Assembly (NCBI GenBank): GCA_031261425.1
Contig: JAISJR010000069.1
Span: forward strand, 1-45,024
DNA from: Planctomycetota bacterium
GTDB lineage: Bacteria; Planctomycetota; SZUA-567
Length of the DNA: 45,024 nucleotides
Direction: 5' to 3'
Made by a program: the position numbers and the translations under genes. Shown one piece after another: positions 25,430-34,162 of this stretch (its first letter is position 1; each line of letters opens with the position of its first letter). The notes under the pieces were generated by a model. The model was not told where the DNA came from, made no database searches, and worked only from the letters and a program-made list of their open reading frames with translations.

Positions 25430-25747
25430 ATGAAAAATTTGGGCATCGCCGCGTTGTTGCTGACGGCGGCGGCAGGGGGGTGCGGACCGTATCAAATTAC
25501 CGACGGCAAGGAACTGACCGACGGCGGTCCGACCGGACGCAATATCGAAACGTGGTGGGCAAACGACAAGCAACAACGCGTTGACTTGAAACCCACCGTG
25601 TCCGGCTGGTGGCAAAAAGAACAAACGCGGTGGCCCAAATTCCGCCGCACCGAGCCCACCGCCGAGGATTTTTATTTGGAGCATCGCGCCGCCGAACTCG
25701 AAGCGCAAAAGCAAAAACAGAAAGACGCCGAACTCGCGGCGAAATGA
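25430..25747 (+). CDS. Small predicted lipoprotein
   Basis: The 105-residue protein has a lipoprotein signal peptide, MKNLGIAALLLTAAAGGCGP, with the lipobox ending in Cys18. The mature part is hydrophilic, tryptophan-rich (ETWWANDKQ, GWWQKEQTRWPKF) and ends in a charged helix rich in Glu, Gln and Lys. The ATG follows ggaaggag at ideal spacing. Its stop lies one base before metX, so the two are probably co-transcribed. No family recognised; outer-membrane or periplasmic anchoring is inferred from the lipobox. Confidence 0.7.
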   Translation: MKNLGIAALLLTAAAGGCGPYQITDGKELTDGGPTGRNIETWWANDKQQRVDLKPTVSGWWQKEQTRWPKFRRTEPTAEDFYLEHRAAELEAQKQKQKDAELAAK

Positions 25748-25748
25748 G

Positions 25749-26900
25749 ATGAAGAAAAAACTTCCCGCCGGTTCACTCGGTTACACCGAAGCGCGTCGCG
25801 TTACGCTCGCCGACGAACGCGCGCCGTTTGCGTTGTTGTCCGGCGAGACCATCGCGCCCGTCGCCGTCGAATACGAGGACTACGGTCCGCGCGACGCCGA
25901 GAAGGTGATTCTCATTTGCCACGCGATGACCGGCGACGCGCACGTCGCCGGCTGGGACAAAAACTGGAAACGCGACGGACGCGCGTGGCGGCGCGAAAAA
26001 GCGGGCTGGTGGGACAACGTCGTCGGACCGGGCAAGGCGATTGACACCGACGTCTATCGCGTCATTTGTAGCAACGTGCTGGGGTCGTGTTACGGCACCA
26101 CCGGTCCGGCGGACGCTAATCCCGCGACCGGCAAACCCTACGGACTGCGTTTTCCGGTGGTTACGGTGCATGGCTGGGTCAAGTTGCAAAAAAAATTGAT
26201 TGACCATCTCGGCATCAAAAAATTGCACGCCGTCGTCGGCGGTTCGCTCGGCGGGCAACAGGCGCTCGAATGGGCGCTCGCCTATCCCGACCTCGTGAAT
26301 AAAAGCATTGTGCTCGCGGCGGCGGCGCGGTTGTCGGCGCAGGGCTTGGCGTTCAACGCGGTCGGGCGTTACGCGATTACCAACGACCCGCATTTCAACG
26401 GCGGCGATTATTACGACGGCGAGCCGCCGCGCGCCGGTTTGGCGGCGGCGCGAATGTTGGCGCACATCACCTATCTTTCGGAAGAATCAATGCACAAAAA
26501 ATTCGGGCGGCGGCGGCAAGACCACTGGCATCCGGGCTTCGACGTGGAATTTCAAGTCGAGAGTTACCTTGATTATCAGGGGCGAAAATTCGTCCAGCGC
26601 TTCGACGCGAACAGTTATATGTATATCACGCGAGCGATGGACTATTACGACGCGGCGGCGCATTGGGGCGGCGGCTCGTTGGTGCAAGCGTGCGCGCGGG
26701 TCAAAAGTCAGGTGATGGTCGTGAGTTTCACCTCGGACTGGCTCTATCCGCCGCGCCAATGCCGCGAACTCGCGATGGCGATAAATCAAAATAAATTGCC
26801 GGTTACTTATATCGAAGTCCCGTCCGACTACGGACACGATGCGTTCCTCATTCAGACCGAAGAAGTCAGCCGGTTGTTGCGGTCGTTCCTGTCGGCGTGA
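25749..26900 (+). CDS. metX: Homoserine O-acetyltransferase (MetX family)
   Basis: This 383-residue alpha/beta hydrolase acylates homoserine at the entry to methionine synthesis. The nucleophile elbow is VVGGSLGGQQALEWA (Ser166). SFTSDWLYPP carries the catalytic aspartate and SDYGHDAFLI the histidine. LICHAMTGDAH and SNVLGSCYGTTGP are family hallmarks. Some MetX-fold enzymes use succinyl-CoA, and the sequence alone does not settle the acyl donor. No metW or metY is next to it. The start lacks its own ribosome site and follows the lipoprotein stop closely. Confidence 0.9.
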   Translation: MKKKLPAGSLGYTEARRVTLADERAPFALLSGETIAPVAVEYEDYGPRDAEKVILICHAMTGDAHVAGWDKNWKRDGRAWRREKAGWWDNVVGPGKAIDTDVYRVICSNVLGSCYGTTGPADANPATGKPYGLRFPVVTVHGWVKLQKKLIDHLGIKKLHAVVGGSLGGQQALEWALAYPDLVNKSIVLAAAARLSAQGLAFNAVGRYAITNDPHFNGGDYYDGEPPRAGLAAARMLAHITYLSEESMHKKFGRRRQDHWHPGFDVEFQVESYLDYQGRKFVQRFDANSYMYITRAMDYYDAAAHWGGGSLVQACARVKSQVMVVSFTSDWLYPPRQCRELAMAINQNKLPVTYIEVPSDYGHDAFLIQTEEVSRLLRSFLSA

Positions 26901-26908
26901 AGAGAAGA

Positions 26909-27045
26909 GCGTAGGGAAGAGGGAAAAGGGAATAGGGAAAAGGGGAAAGGGAAAAGGGAAAAGGGAAGAGAGAAAAGAGAGAAAATTAGGAACCCCGCTT
27001 CCCCAATCTTTCTTTTCCCTCTTCCCTTTTACCTTTTCCCTCTCT
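26909..27045. repeat. Heptamer arrays around a core, AAAAGGG family
   Basis: aaaaggg-type units (gggaaaa, gggaata, gggaaga) fill about 26909-26972; the inverse ttttccc units fill 27011-27045, up to the next ATG. The core between (aattaggaaccccgc) partly recurs near 37655 (aattaggaatcagg). Confidence 0.8.
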
Positions 27046-27852
27046 ATGACAAAAATGTTCTGGTCGCTAAAAACCGACAAACTATCCACGCTCGCGGACT
27101 TCCGCCCCGACGACGGCGACGAGGTGATTATCGACCTCGACGCCGCGCCGTTGCCGGAATTATTGACGTATCTGCAAGCCGAACATTTTCCCGCCGAAAA
27201 AATCCGCGTCGCGTTGCCGTTGATTACCCGCGCGGCGGCGTTGAACGGCGACGAAGTCGAGGAAGTCGCGCGGCGGATAAAAATTCTCCGCGCCGCCGGT
27301 TGGCAAAAATTTCTTGCGGCGCAATTGGGGCAACTGCCGTTATTAAACGGCGCGGATATTGCCGCCGATTGGTCGCTGTATGCGGCGAATTCCGCCGCAT
27401 TGGAATTTTTACGCGGGCAAGGCGTCAGCCGTTTCACCGCTTCGCCGGAAGACGACGCGGAAAATTTACGCGCCTTGCTCAAAAGCGCGGGCGACGCTCT
27501 GCAAGTTATCGTTTATCAGGATTCGCCGCTGTTTATCGCCGAGCCGTGCGCACGGGCGGCGTGGCAAAAATGTCCGTGCGGCGGCGAACCGCAATCAATA
27601 GCGGCGGCGCGCGGCGGACAAAATTTTACGTTGTTGACCGAGCATTGCCGTTCGACGGTCATTAACGACGCGCCGTTTTCGTTGAGCGAATTTTTGCCGC
27701 AGTTGCGCGATTACGGCTTGCAAAAAGCGCGGGTCGATTTCACCTATCGGCGCTACGACGCGGCGGCGGCGAAAATTCTCTGGCAACGCATAAAAAACGG
27801 CGAAACGCTCGCCGGAACGCACGCCGGTAATTTCCGGCGCGGCTGGCAATAA
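27046..27852 (+). CDS. Peptidase U32-like protein
   Basis: This is a 268-residue protein from the ATG at 27046, which lies directly after a heptamer array and has no ribosome site. The middle part (SLYAANSAALEFLRGQGVSR, then FTASPEDDAENLRALL) resembles the second half of peptidase U32/YhbU barrels: an 'N-x-x-A' strand followed by a 'SPE' strand. The CPCGG cysteines and an earlier AEPCARAA could bind a metal or cluster as in U32 proteins. The usual N-terminal U32 barrel half is missing, so it may be a truncated or specialised relative. Function uncertain. Confidence 0.55.
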   Translation: MTKMFWSLKTDKLSTLADFRPDDGDEVIIDLDAAPLPELLTYLQAEHFPAEKIRVALPLITRAAALNGDEVEEVARRIKILRAAGWQKFLAAQLGQLPLLNGADIAADWSLYAANSAALEFLRGQGVSRFTASPEDDAENLRALLKSAGDALQVIVYQDSPLFIAEPCARAAWQKCPCGGEPQSIAAARGGQNFTLLTEHCRSTVINDAPFSLSEFLPQLRDYGLQKARVDFTYRRYDAAAAKILWQRIKNGETLAGTHAGNFRRGWQ

Positions 27853-27854
27853 CA

Positions 27855-27987
27855 AGAGTTTAGAGTTTAGAGTTGAGAGTTTAGCAGTGGAGTTGTTTTT
27901 TTAATAATGCGCGAAGCGCAACCTCTGCTCAACTCTAAACTCTAAACTCTGAACTCTGAACTCTGAACTCTCAACTCGTAAACTCTG
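27855..27987. repeat. Heptamer arrays around a GCAGTGGAGTT core
   Basis: agagttt units (27855-27883), a 46-base core with a gcgcgaagcgc hairpin, then about eight inverse units (aactcta, aactctg). The core is the reverse complement of 19624-19665 with one substitution and a 3-base difference. The array reaches seven bases from the rsmI start. Confidence 0.88.
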
Positions 27988-27993
27988 AAAAAA

Positions 27994-28680
27994 ATGCTCT
28001 ACGTCATCGCCACGCCGCTCGGCAATTTGGAAGACGTTTCGTTGCGCGCCTTGCGCGTGTTGCGGGAAATCGACGGGTTGGCGTGCGAGGACACGCGCGT
28101 AACGCGGCGGATTTTTGAGCGCTATGAAATTCCGTTGCCGCCGCTCTTTTTTTCCTATCAGGAACACAACGAATTGCGCGCCGGCGAGCGCGTTTTGCAA
28201 TTGTTGCGCGACGGTAAAAACGTCGGCTTATGCTCGGACGGCGGCTGTCCGGCGATTAGCGACCCGGGCTATCGCGTCATCAACGCGGCGTTGAACGAAA
28301 ATTTGCCGGTCAACGTCGTTCCCGGTCCGTGCGCGGTGGAGACGGCGTTAATGGCGTCGGGGATGCCGACGGCGAGTTTCACTTTTCACGGCTTTTTGCC
28401 GCCGAAATCCGGCAAGCGGCAAAATTTTTTTCTCGCCGAAAAAAATTCGCCGCACACGGCGGTCATTTACGAAGCGCCGACGCGCCTCGGCAAAACGCTC
28501 GCCGACGCCGCCGCCGTGTGGGAAGACCGCCGCGCCGCCGTGTGTTTGGAACTCACCAAAATTCACGAGCGGGTGGAGCGCGGTTATTTGCGCGACTGCG
28601 CGGCGTCCTTCGCCGACCGCGAAGTCCGGGGCGAAGCCGTCATCGTCATCGCCGGCAACAATCCCAAATTCTTCCGGTGA
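27994..28680 (+). CDS. rsmI: 16S rRNA (cytidine(1402)-2'-O)-methyltransferase
   Basis: The 228-residue tetrapyrrole-methylase-fold enzyme ribose-methylates C1402 in the decoding centre. MLYVIATPLGNLEDVSLRAL is the N-terminal signature, LACEDTRVTRRIFERY the next conserved block, SDGGCPAISDPGYRVI the donor loop (usually SDAGTPGISDPG), and VVPGPCAVETAL the PGPSA-like loop. It is shorter than many members, lacking the C-terminal helical domain. No ribosome site is visible before the ATG, which abuts a heptamer array. Confidence 0.9.
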   Translation: MLYVIATPLGNLEDVSLRALRVLREIDGLACEDTRVTRRIFERYEIPLPPLFFSYQEHNELRAGERVLQLLRDGKNVGLCSDGGCPAISDPGYRVINAALNENLPVNVVPGPCAVETALMASGMPTASFTFHGFLPPKSGKRQNFFLAEKNSPHTAVIYEAPTRLGKTLADAAAVWEDRRAAVCLELTKIHERVERGYLRDCAASFADREVRGEAVIVIAGNNPKFFR

Positions 28681-28683
28681 AAA

Positions 28684-30258
28684 ATGCGCTTCATTTCCAT
28701 CGACCAGAATTGTTCGCCGCTGTGGGATGTCGCGCCGAAATTGGCGGCGCTGACCGCCCGCGGTTACGCCGGAACGCATTACGTCGAAGACATCGACATC
28801 GCCTATTCGCGGCACGGCGGTGGCGGCGTCGAACTCGCGCCGGAAAGTTATTATCGCGGCGGCGCGTCCGACTGGGGCGCGACGTTGTTCGCTTTCGATT
28901 TTCTCGGACGCCTGCCGTTGGACGCGCGGCAGTTTGAGCCGTTCACCGGCTTGGCGTCGGTGAATTTGGCGAAGCGGTTGGACTTGTCGCTCGACGAATT
29001 GTATGCCCGTTACAGCGGGTCCGACAATTGGCAACTCGTCGGCGCGAGTTATTTGGCGGGCGATAAAAACCGGCATAAACTTCTCGGCGATTTAACCGTC
29101 GCGTCCGTCGCGCCGTTCGCGCGACAACTGCTGACGCGGGCGCGGGAAAATTTAGGCGAAATTTTTGTCGAACCGGCGGCGCGAGCGCGGATTGAAAATT
29201 GGCATCGGCGCGAAGAATTTTTTATTGAAAACGGCGGCGGCGAGCGGCTGAGCGAATTTTATCGGCAGTGGTTGCGGCGCGATTTGGGCGGCGCGGCGCA
29301 ATTCGGGCTGACCTCGCAATTATTCGCGCTGACGGACGACGGCGCGAACCGGCAAACGCTGACGTGGTTTTTGCGCGATTACGCGCCGCTAGCGCGGTTG
29401 TATAACGAAGCGGTCGGGACGGAAATGCGTCCGCTGAACGTCCGGCGCGGCGAACTGCCGTTTTTCGCGATTTTCCACGACGGCGAAAATTGTTGGCGCG
29501 AGCCGCTTTTTTTTGCGGACGGCGAATTATGCGCCGCGACGCGAAGTTGGAAAACCGGCGACGCTTTGCCGGTGGCGGCGTTGCGGCGCGACGGCGTGGT
29601 CGCGCTCGCCGCCAAAGCCATTTTATTGGTTTTGCAAGCGCGGTTGACCGGCGCGGCGTTGGCGTTGCCGGAACAGGGGTCGCTGTATATGCCGGCGGCA
29701 TACTCGTTGCAGAAAAAACTCGCGGCGTGGTTGCCGCCGGACTTGCCGCCGGTCTGGCGCGTGAAATTCAATTTTTTCGACCGGATGGCAACAGCGAAAA
29801 CCCGTTTGCGCCCGCCGGTTTATTGGCGCGGCGTTTTCGGCGACCGCGAATTTACGGCGGGAGAATTGGTCGAAGCCATTCGCGCCAAGCAACAAGCGGC
29901 GGAGCAAATGCTGGCGCAATTGCGCGAGAAAACGACGCGGGCGGCGACGTGGCGAAAATTATTTCCGGCGGTCTATGCGCGGCGCGACGAGTGGGAAGCG
30001 CGACGGAAAAATTGCGGACAAGCCGGACGGAAAAACGAAGCCGCCGAAATTTGGCGGCAAATTCGCGGGCTTGACTTGGAGTTGTGGCGGGAGCAAATCG
30101 ACCGGTTGACCGCGGCGTTGCAGTTGCGGAATTTAAGTTATTTCAACGCGCGGGGCGCGATTTATCCGTGGTCGTTGGCGCTCGGCGGCGAAGAATTTTA
30201 TCACGGCGTCATCGCCGGCGCGACGGTCGAAGAAGAAGCAGTGGGCAGTGGGCAGTGA
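28684..30258 (+). CDS. Unknown 524-residue protein following rsmI
   Basis: I do not recognise this family. The ATG lies three bases after the rsmI stop, so the two are likely co-transcribed. It is soluble by composition: no signal peptide or membrane segment, many Arg and Ala. A region at about 365-480 is helical and charged (KQQAAEQMLAQLREKTTRAA). Conserved-looking blocks include the N-terminal MRFISIDQNCSPLWDVAPKL and a late FNARGAIYPWSLALGGEEFY. The final residues EEEAVGSGQ and the stop are encoded by a CAGTGGG heptamer array, so the C-terminus is probably altered by the repeat. Confidence 0.6.
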   Translation: MRFISIDQNCSPLWDVAPKLAALTARGYAGTHYVEDIDIAYSRHGGGGVELAPESYYRGGASDWGATLFAFDFLGRLPLDARQFEPFTGLASVNLAKRLDLSLDELYARYSGSDNWQLVGASYLAGDKNRHKLLGDLTVASVAPFARQLLTRARENLGEIFVEPAARARIENWHRREEFFIENGGGERLSEFYRQWLRRDLGGAAQFGLTSQLFALTDDGANRQTLTWFLRDYAPLARLYNEAVGTEMRPLNVRRGELPFFAIFHDGENCWREPLFFADGELCAATRSWKTGDALPVAALRRDGVVALAAKAILLVLQARLTGAALALPEQGSLYMPAAYSLQKKLAAWLPPDLPPVWRVKFNFFDRMATAKTRLRPPVYWRGVFGDREFTAGELVEAIRAKQQAAEQMLAQLREKTTRAATWRKLFPAVYARRDEWEARRKNCGQAGRKNEAAEIWRQIRGLDLELWREQIDRLTAALQLRNLSYFNARGAIYPWSLALGGEEFYHGVIAGATVEEEAVGSGQ

Positions 30259-30500
30259 GCAGTTTTCGGCGGCAATTTATTGCCGTCGATTGAAATGCGG
30301 CGAAGCCGCGACAAAACTCAATAGCCCGCCGTTTTAACGGCGGGTAAAATGGCGAAAAAAAATGAACGGGCTTTAGCCCAAAATAAATGTTGTCTTGTTC
30401 CATCGGCTTTAGCCGAATAAAAGAATTTGGGCTAAAGCCCATTTTAGGGAGAACGCTATCCACGCGCTAAAGCGCGTGGCAATTGAATAGAGCATTTCTC
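30239..30500. repeat. REP-like palindromes plus heptamers, family R copy 2
   Basis: Three cagtggg units (30239-30261) lead into ggcggcaatttattgccg, cgccgttttaacggcg, gggctttagccc (twice), tcggctttagccga and cacgcgctaaagcgcgtg. The order matches the reverse of 17066-17246, and the last 39 bases match 37576-37614. The gap to the next gene also holds that gene's leader; no other gene was seen. Confidence 0.8.
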
Positions 30501-30567
30501 AATTGACGTGTCCGCCGCGCCTCCGTGCGATACAAAAAAATCGACAAAAAAAACGAGGAAAAAATCA

Positions 30568-31551
30568 ATGCAAATAATCGTGCGCGCGCCGAACTGGTTA
30601 GGCGACGCGATAATGGCGTTGCCGGTGTTTGCCGCGTTGCGGGCGGCTTATCCCGACGCGAGTATCGTCGCCGCCGCGCGGGAGAATCTCCGCGCCGTTT
30701 TTACCGGCGCGGCGGATGAATTTTTAGCCGTGCCGCGCGGCGCGGCGCTTTTGAAAAACGCGCTGACGCTCCGTTCGCGGTCAATCGACCTCGGCGTTTT
30801 ATTGACCAACAGTTTCGCCACCGCCGCGTGGCTATTTTTGACCGGCACGAAACGGCGCGTCGGTTACGCCCGCGACGCGCGCGGTTTTCTCTTGACCGAC
30901 GCGATTAAACCGACGCCGGAAATTTTGGCGGCACATCAAGCCGACTATTATTTTGCCTTGCTGAAAAAAATCGGCGGCGCGCGGGAAAACGCGCCGCGCC
31001 TGACCGTCGATGACGCGGCGGCGAGCGAAGCGGCAAAGTTTTTAGCGGCGAAAAATTTAACCGCCGGCGACTACGCGGTCATCGCGCCGTGTAGCGCGTT
31101 CGGCGCGGTGAAGGATTGGGCGATTGAGCGTTACGCGGCGGTGGCGGCGCGTCTTTACGCCGAGCGGCAAATCCCCGCGCTGTTCACCGGCACGGCGGGA
31201 CAGCGCGAGATGATTAACGCGGTCGCCGGCGCGGGCGTGAGCAACGCGGCGGGCGAGTTGACGTTGGGCGGTTTATTCGGCGTGTTGCGGAGCGCGAAAT
31301 TTTTTCTCGGCGGCGACTCCGGCGCGGCGCACGCGGCGGCGGCGTTGGACGTGCCGGCGTTCGTGATTTTCGGCATTACCGAACCGTCGCGCACCCGTCC
31401 GCTCGGCGGAAAAGTTCAACTCATCGGCAAAGGCGGCTTGGCGACGCCGGACTTACGCTCGCCGGTAATTCAACGCGCCGCGCGGCAAGCGTTGGACGCG
31501 ATTACGGTCGAAGAAGTGGTGGAGGCGATATTCAATTTAATTAAAAATTAA
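30568..31551 (+). CDS. waaF: Lipopolysaccharide heptosyltransferase II-like protein
   Basis: The 327-residue GT-B glycosyltransferase of family 9 adds heptose to the LPS inner core. IIVRAPNWLGDAIMALPVFA is the N-terminal signature, VIAPCSAFGAVKDWAIERYA starts the donor-binding half, and LGGDSGAAHAAAALDVP with FGITEPSRTRPLG closes the nucleotide-sugar site. The ATG at 30568 follows cgaggaaaaaatca; an upstream in-frame ATG at 30508 adds non-homologous residues. The final LIKN and stop are encoded by an AATTAAA heptamer array. It supports an LPS-bearing outer membrane. Confidence 0.87.
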   Translation: MQIIVRAPNWLGDAIMALPVFAALRAAYPDASIVAAARENLRAVFTGAADEFLAVPRGAALLKNALTLRSRSIDLGVLLTNSFATAAWLFLTGTKRRVGYARDARGFLLTDAIKPTPEILAAHQADYYFALLKKIGGARENAPRLTVDDAAASEAAKFLAAKNLTAGDYAVIAPCSAFGAVKDWAIERYAAVAARLYAERQIPALFTGTAGQREMINAVAGAGVSNAAGELTLGGLFGVLRSAKFFLGGDSGAAHAAAALDVPAFVIFGITEPSRTRPLGGKVQLIGKGGLATPDLRSPVIQRAARQALDAITVEEVVEAIFNLIKN

Positions 31552-31640
31552 AAATTAGAAATTAAAAATTGTGGAGTTTGACGATTAAAAATCGCTCCGC
31601 GAAATTCTTAATCCGTGTTACGCGGTCAACCGTAAAACCG
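31540..31640. repeat. Heptamer array with GGAGTTTGACG core
   Basis: aattaaa-type units start inside the heptosyltransferase stop region and are followed by the core at 31571-31596, identical over 26 bases to 18762-18787. Instead of an inverse array, a segment with cgtgttacgcggtcaacc follows, nearly identical to 10772-10789. Confidence 0.8.
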
Positions 31641-31950
31641 TGCTAATTACCGGCTCGCCCCGCAGGGGCGGTGCGTAACAGCCCAGCGCAACGCGCTGGG
31701 TAAAAAGTTGTCCATAAAAAACACGCGCCCTGTAAGGGCAAGGCAAAAATTTCCACTGCCCTTACAGGGTGGATTTTCCGGCAACGCCAACCTAGCCCGC
31801 CGGAAAATCATAGAGCCGATTTTCCTTTGGGCTGGGCTGTTACGCTTTGCCGCTTCGCGGCGACTGGCGGAATGATTTGTTAAAAATCACCACCCCGTCA
31901 TCGCGACGATACCGCCGTCGCGATGCCACCCCTCCGCAGAGGGGAATTAA
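31640..31950. repeat. Palindromic REP-like repeats before the zinc-ribbon gene
   Basis: Self-complementary blocks include cagcgcaacgcgctggg, the pair ccctgtaagggca / tgcccttacaggg, and two cagccca / gggctg blocks. Next come caccccgtcatcgcgacg and cacccctccgcagaggggaa. The last block recurs at 34887-34912 and in both places lies some 30-40 bases before a gene start. No coding sequence is evident. Confidence 0.65.
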
Positions 31951-31985
31951 GCGGATTTAATTGTTAATTGTTTCAAAGGGGCTTT

Positions 31986-33449
31986 ATGTCTATCAAAATA
32001 ACTTGCAACGCCTGCGGCAGAGCGATGAATGTCAAAGACGAATTGTCCGGCAAAAAAATTCGTTGCCCCGCCTGTCAGACGGTCTTAACCGTCGCCGCGT
32101 CGTCGCCTGCGGCGCCCGTGCCTGCGGCGCCCGTGCCTGCGGCACCTGCGTCTGTGACGCCCGTCCAAACGTCCGCCGAGGCGCAGATTACGCGAATGGT
32201 CGCCGCCGTGAAAAACCGGGAAAACGACACGCGGCTTCTCGCCGCCGCGGCGCCGGCGGCGAGCGCGCACGTCGAAATAACGAAATTTTGTCCGGGGTGC
32301 AAACAAAAAATCCCGCGGCGAGTGCTGATTTGTCCGCACTGCCAATATCACTTTAAGTTGCGGCGCAAGGTCGGCGCGGCGTTGAGCGAGGTCATCAAAC
32401 AAGCCGATAATCGCGCCCAAGGACTGAACGAAAACGGCGCCGGACGCGCCGAGGACTTGATAACGCGGGAAAAACGCGAAGCCCAATCGCGCCGCGTCGC
32501 GCGTTGGATGAAAATCGGCGCGGCGGCGGTCGTGTTAATCGTCCTCGGCTTCATCGCCAATTTGATTCACGGTAGCGTCGCCGCCACGTCGTTGGCGCAA
32601 TTGCGCGCGGGGGCGAAATTGCCGCCGCTTCGCGCCGACAATCCGGCGTCGTTCGACCCGCGCTGGATTTATCTTGACGGCGACGAATTGCTGACGCTCT
32701 CGTTGCCGATAACGTCGATACAGGTGATAAATTTGACGCGCGGAACGCCGCCGGAGTCGAGCGCGGACGACGCGGTCGTGTTGCCCGACTGTTCGCCGAG
32801 CGAATTGCCGGCGATTCTTGCCGAGACGGTGTTCGCGCCGTTCGTCGATACGCTGGTCGAAAAAACGACGCGGTCGCGTTACAGCGTCAACAGCACGGCG
32901 CGGACGTTGCCGGCGCTGATTAACCGGATAAACGTTTTGGGCGGACCGTTCACGCCGCAGGCGTTAAGCGCGAACGCGCCGGCGCGGGTTTTCATTTGGC
33001 GGAAAAACGCGGTTACGGCGAGCGGCGGCTTGCGCGGGGCGTTGTTGGCGTTGTCGCCGTCCGACGCGGACGCGCTGATTGCCGCGGTGAAAAAATGGCG
33101 AGCCGACACGGCGAAGCGCGAAGCCAATCTCTCGCGCGCGCGGCGGAGCGCCGAGCAATACGGAACGGAAGTGTTGGATAAGCGTTTTCCGCCGGTGATT
33201 TTGCCGACGGCGCGACTGTCGGCGAAGTTGAGTTTTCTGCCGTTTGTCAATCGCGATTTGCGGAGCGGCAACGCCGGTTACTCCGGCGCGGTGATGAACG
33301 GCGCGGCGCAACTGCGCGACCTGCAAGCGCCGCCGCGCTCCGCCGTCGAATTGCAAAGTATCGCCGACCCCAAAAATCTCGCCGCCGCCGATTATTATTT
33401 CGCGCCGGTGCTGTTGGTGGAAAATATGGCGATTACCGCGGAGCGCTAA
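31986..33449 (+). CDS. Zinc-ribbon membrane-anchored protein of unknown role
   Basis: The 487-residue protein has an N-terminal MJ0042-like zinc ribbon (CNACGRAM ... IRCPACQTVL). A Pro-Ala linker follows with the 15-bp repeat encoding PAAPV, then a second ribbon (FCPGCKQKIPRRVLICPHCQ). After a helical region comes one membrane helix (IGAAAVVLIVLGFIANLIHG, about residues 174-193) and a 290-residue probably external part with no recognised domain. The ATG follows aaagggg. Such ribbon-linker-TM proteins are common in the planctomycete-verrucomicrobial group. Function unknown. Confidence 0.6.
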   Translation: MSIKITCNACGRAMNVKDELSGKKIRCPACQTVLTVAASSPAAPVPAAPVPAAPASVTPVQTSAEAQITRMVAAVKNRENDTRLLAAAAPAASAHVEITKFCPGCKQKIPRRVLICPHCQYHFKLRRKVGAALSEVIKQADNRAQGLNENGAGRAEDLITREKREAQSRRVARWMKIGAAAVVLIVLGFIANLIHGSVAATSLAQLRAGAKLPPLRADNPASFDPRWIYLDGDELLTLSLPITSIQVINLTRGTPPESSADDAVVLPDCSPSELPAILAETVFAPFVDTLVEKTTRSRYSVNSTARTLPALINRINVLGGPFTPQALSANAPARVFIWRKNAVTASGGLRGALLALSPSDADALIAAVKKWRADTAKREANLSRARRSAEQYGTEVLDKRFPPVILPTARLSAKLSFLPFVNRDLRSGNAGYSGAVMNGAAQLRDLQAPPRSAVELQSIADPKNLAAADYYFAPVLLVENMAITAER

Positions 33450-33510
33450 CTTTTAGCGATATTTTCCGTCAACAAAAAAAATCAAAAAAAATATCTTTTT
33501 GCCAAAAAAG

Positions 33511-33541
33511 TTGATTGTAAAACGCGCGGGAAGAATACAAT
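33511..33541 (+). promoter_or_regulatory. Possible promoter of the small-gene island
   Basis: TTGATT at 33511 and TACAAT at 33536 are 19 bases apart (or TTGTAA at 33515 with 15). The -10 context GAATACAAT is the same as at 35998 and 36723, before the two VapBC-like modules. Confidence 0.45.
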
Positions 33542-33600
33542 TCTCGCCGTTTTCTCTTCTATGTTTTTGCTTAGCCAACGGTCGCTCGAAGCGCGGCGCA

Positions 33601-33798
33601 ATGAAAACTCTTCGCTATCTGCTAAATTGGTTTGACGCTTGGATTGCCGCGTTGTCGCCGGAGCAACGTAAATTCGCCAACGGGTGGTTGGAAAAAATAA
33701 GCGTCGGCGGTTTTGCGGTGGGCGTGTTTAACGGTGAACTGATTGGCGCCTTGGTGGCGGTTTGGGGAGTGTGGGCGGCGTGGCGATTTATTCGATGA
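33601..33798 (+). CDS. Small membrane protein with GWLEKISVG motif, copy 2
   Basis: The 65-residue protein is a paralogue of the one at 14406. PEQRKFANGWLEKISVGGFA continues into FNGELIGALVAVWGVWAAW, giving one or two membrane helices and a short basic end. It is followed by a 46-residue single-TM gene, the same order as next to rpsO. A longer frame from 33499 is possible but MKTLRYLLNW matches the expected length. The ribosome site is weak. No known family. Confidence 0.65.
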   Translation: MKTLRYLLNWFDAWIAALSPEQRKFANGWLEKISVGGFAVGVFNGELIGALVAVWGVWAAWRFIR

Positions 33799-33820
33799 TT
33801 TATTCGATGGGGGGATAAAA

Positions 33821-33961
33821 ATGGACAATCACACTCTTACTTGGATTGTGTCGATATTTATGATTGTGGGCGCGACGATTTATATGGCTTGGTCCGGTAG
33901 CCGGCAGGCGTTTCGGAAAAATGCCGCCAATCGCGATGACGCTGGCAATGGCGGCGTCTAA
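33821..33961 (+). CDS. Tiny single-TM protein (46 aa)
   Basis: MDNHTLTWIVSIFMIVGATI starts a membrane helix over residues 7-25, followed by a basic tail (SRQAFRKNAANRDD). The ATG follows gggggat. It sits 23 bases after the GWLEKISVG gene, mirroring 14657. Size, opening residues and topology resemble the proteins at 14657 and 34024. Function unknown. Confidence 0.6.
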   Translation: MDNHTLTWIVSIFMIVGATIYMAWSGSRQAFRKNAANRDDAGNGGV

Positions 33962-34023
33962 CTCCAATGATTTTTTTTCGGAAATGTCAGTGACAAGGCG
34001 GTGGTATTTTTCGGGTAGGGGAA

Positions 34024-34137
34024 ATGATGGACAACGGCTATGGAATAGTGCTGTTTATTTTTGGTATTTGCGCCTTGGCGTTTTCGATATTCGTCAATAT
34101 CGCCACGAGAAAACAACCCGAAAACACCGGCGAATAA
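34024..34137 (+). CDS. Tiny single-TM protein (37 aa)
   Basis: MMDNGYGIVLFIFGICALAF is mostly a membrane helix, followed by a short charged tail (ATRKQPENTGE). The ATG follows agggga. It continues the row of tiny membrane genes from 33601, and the next ORF starts 26 bases downstream. Translation is inferred from ribosome site and context. Function unknown. Confidence 0.55.
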   Translation: MMDNGYGIVLFIFGICALAFSIFVNIATRKQPENTGE

Positions 34138-34162
34138 GTCGAGCAGAAAAAAAAGGAAAACA

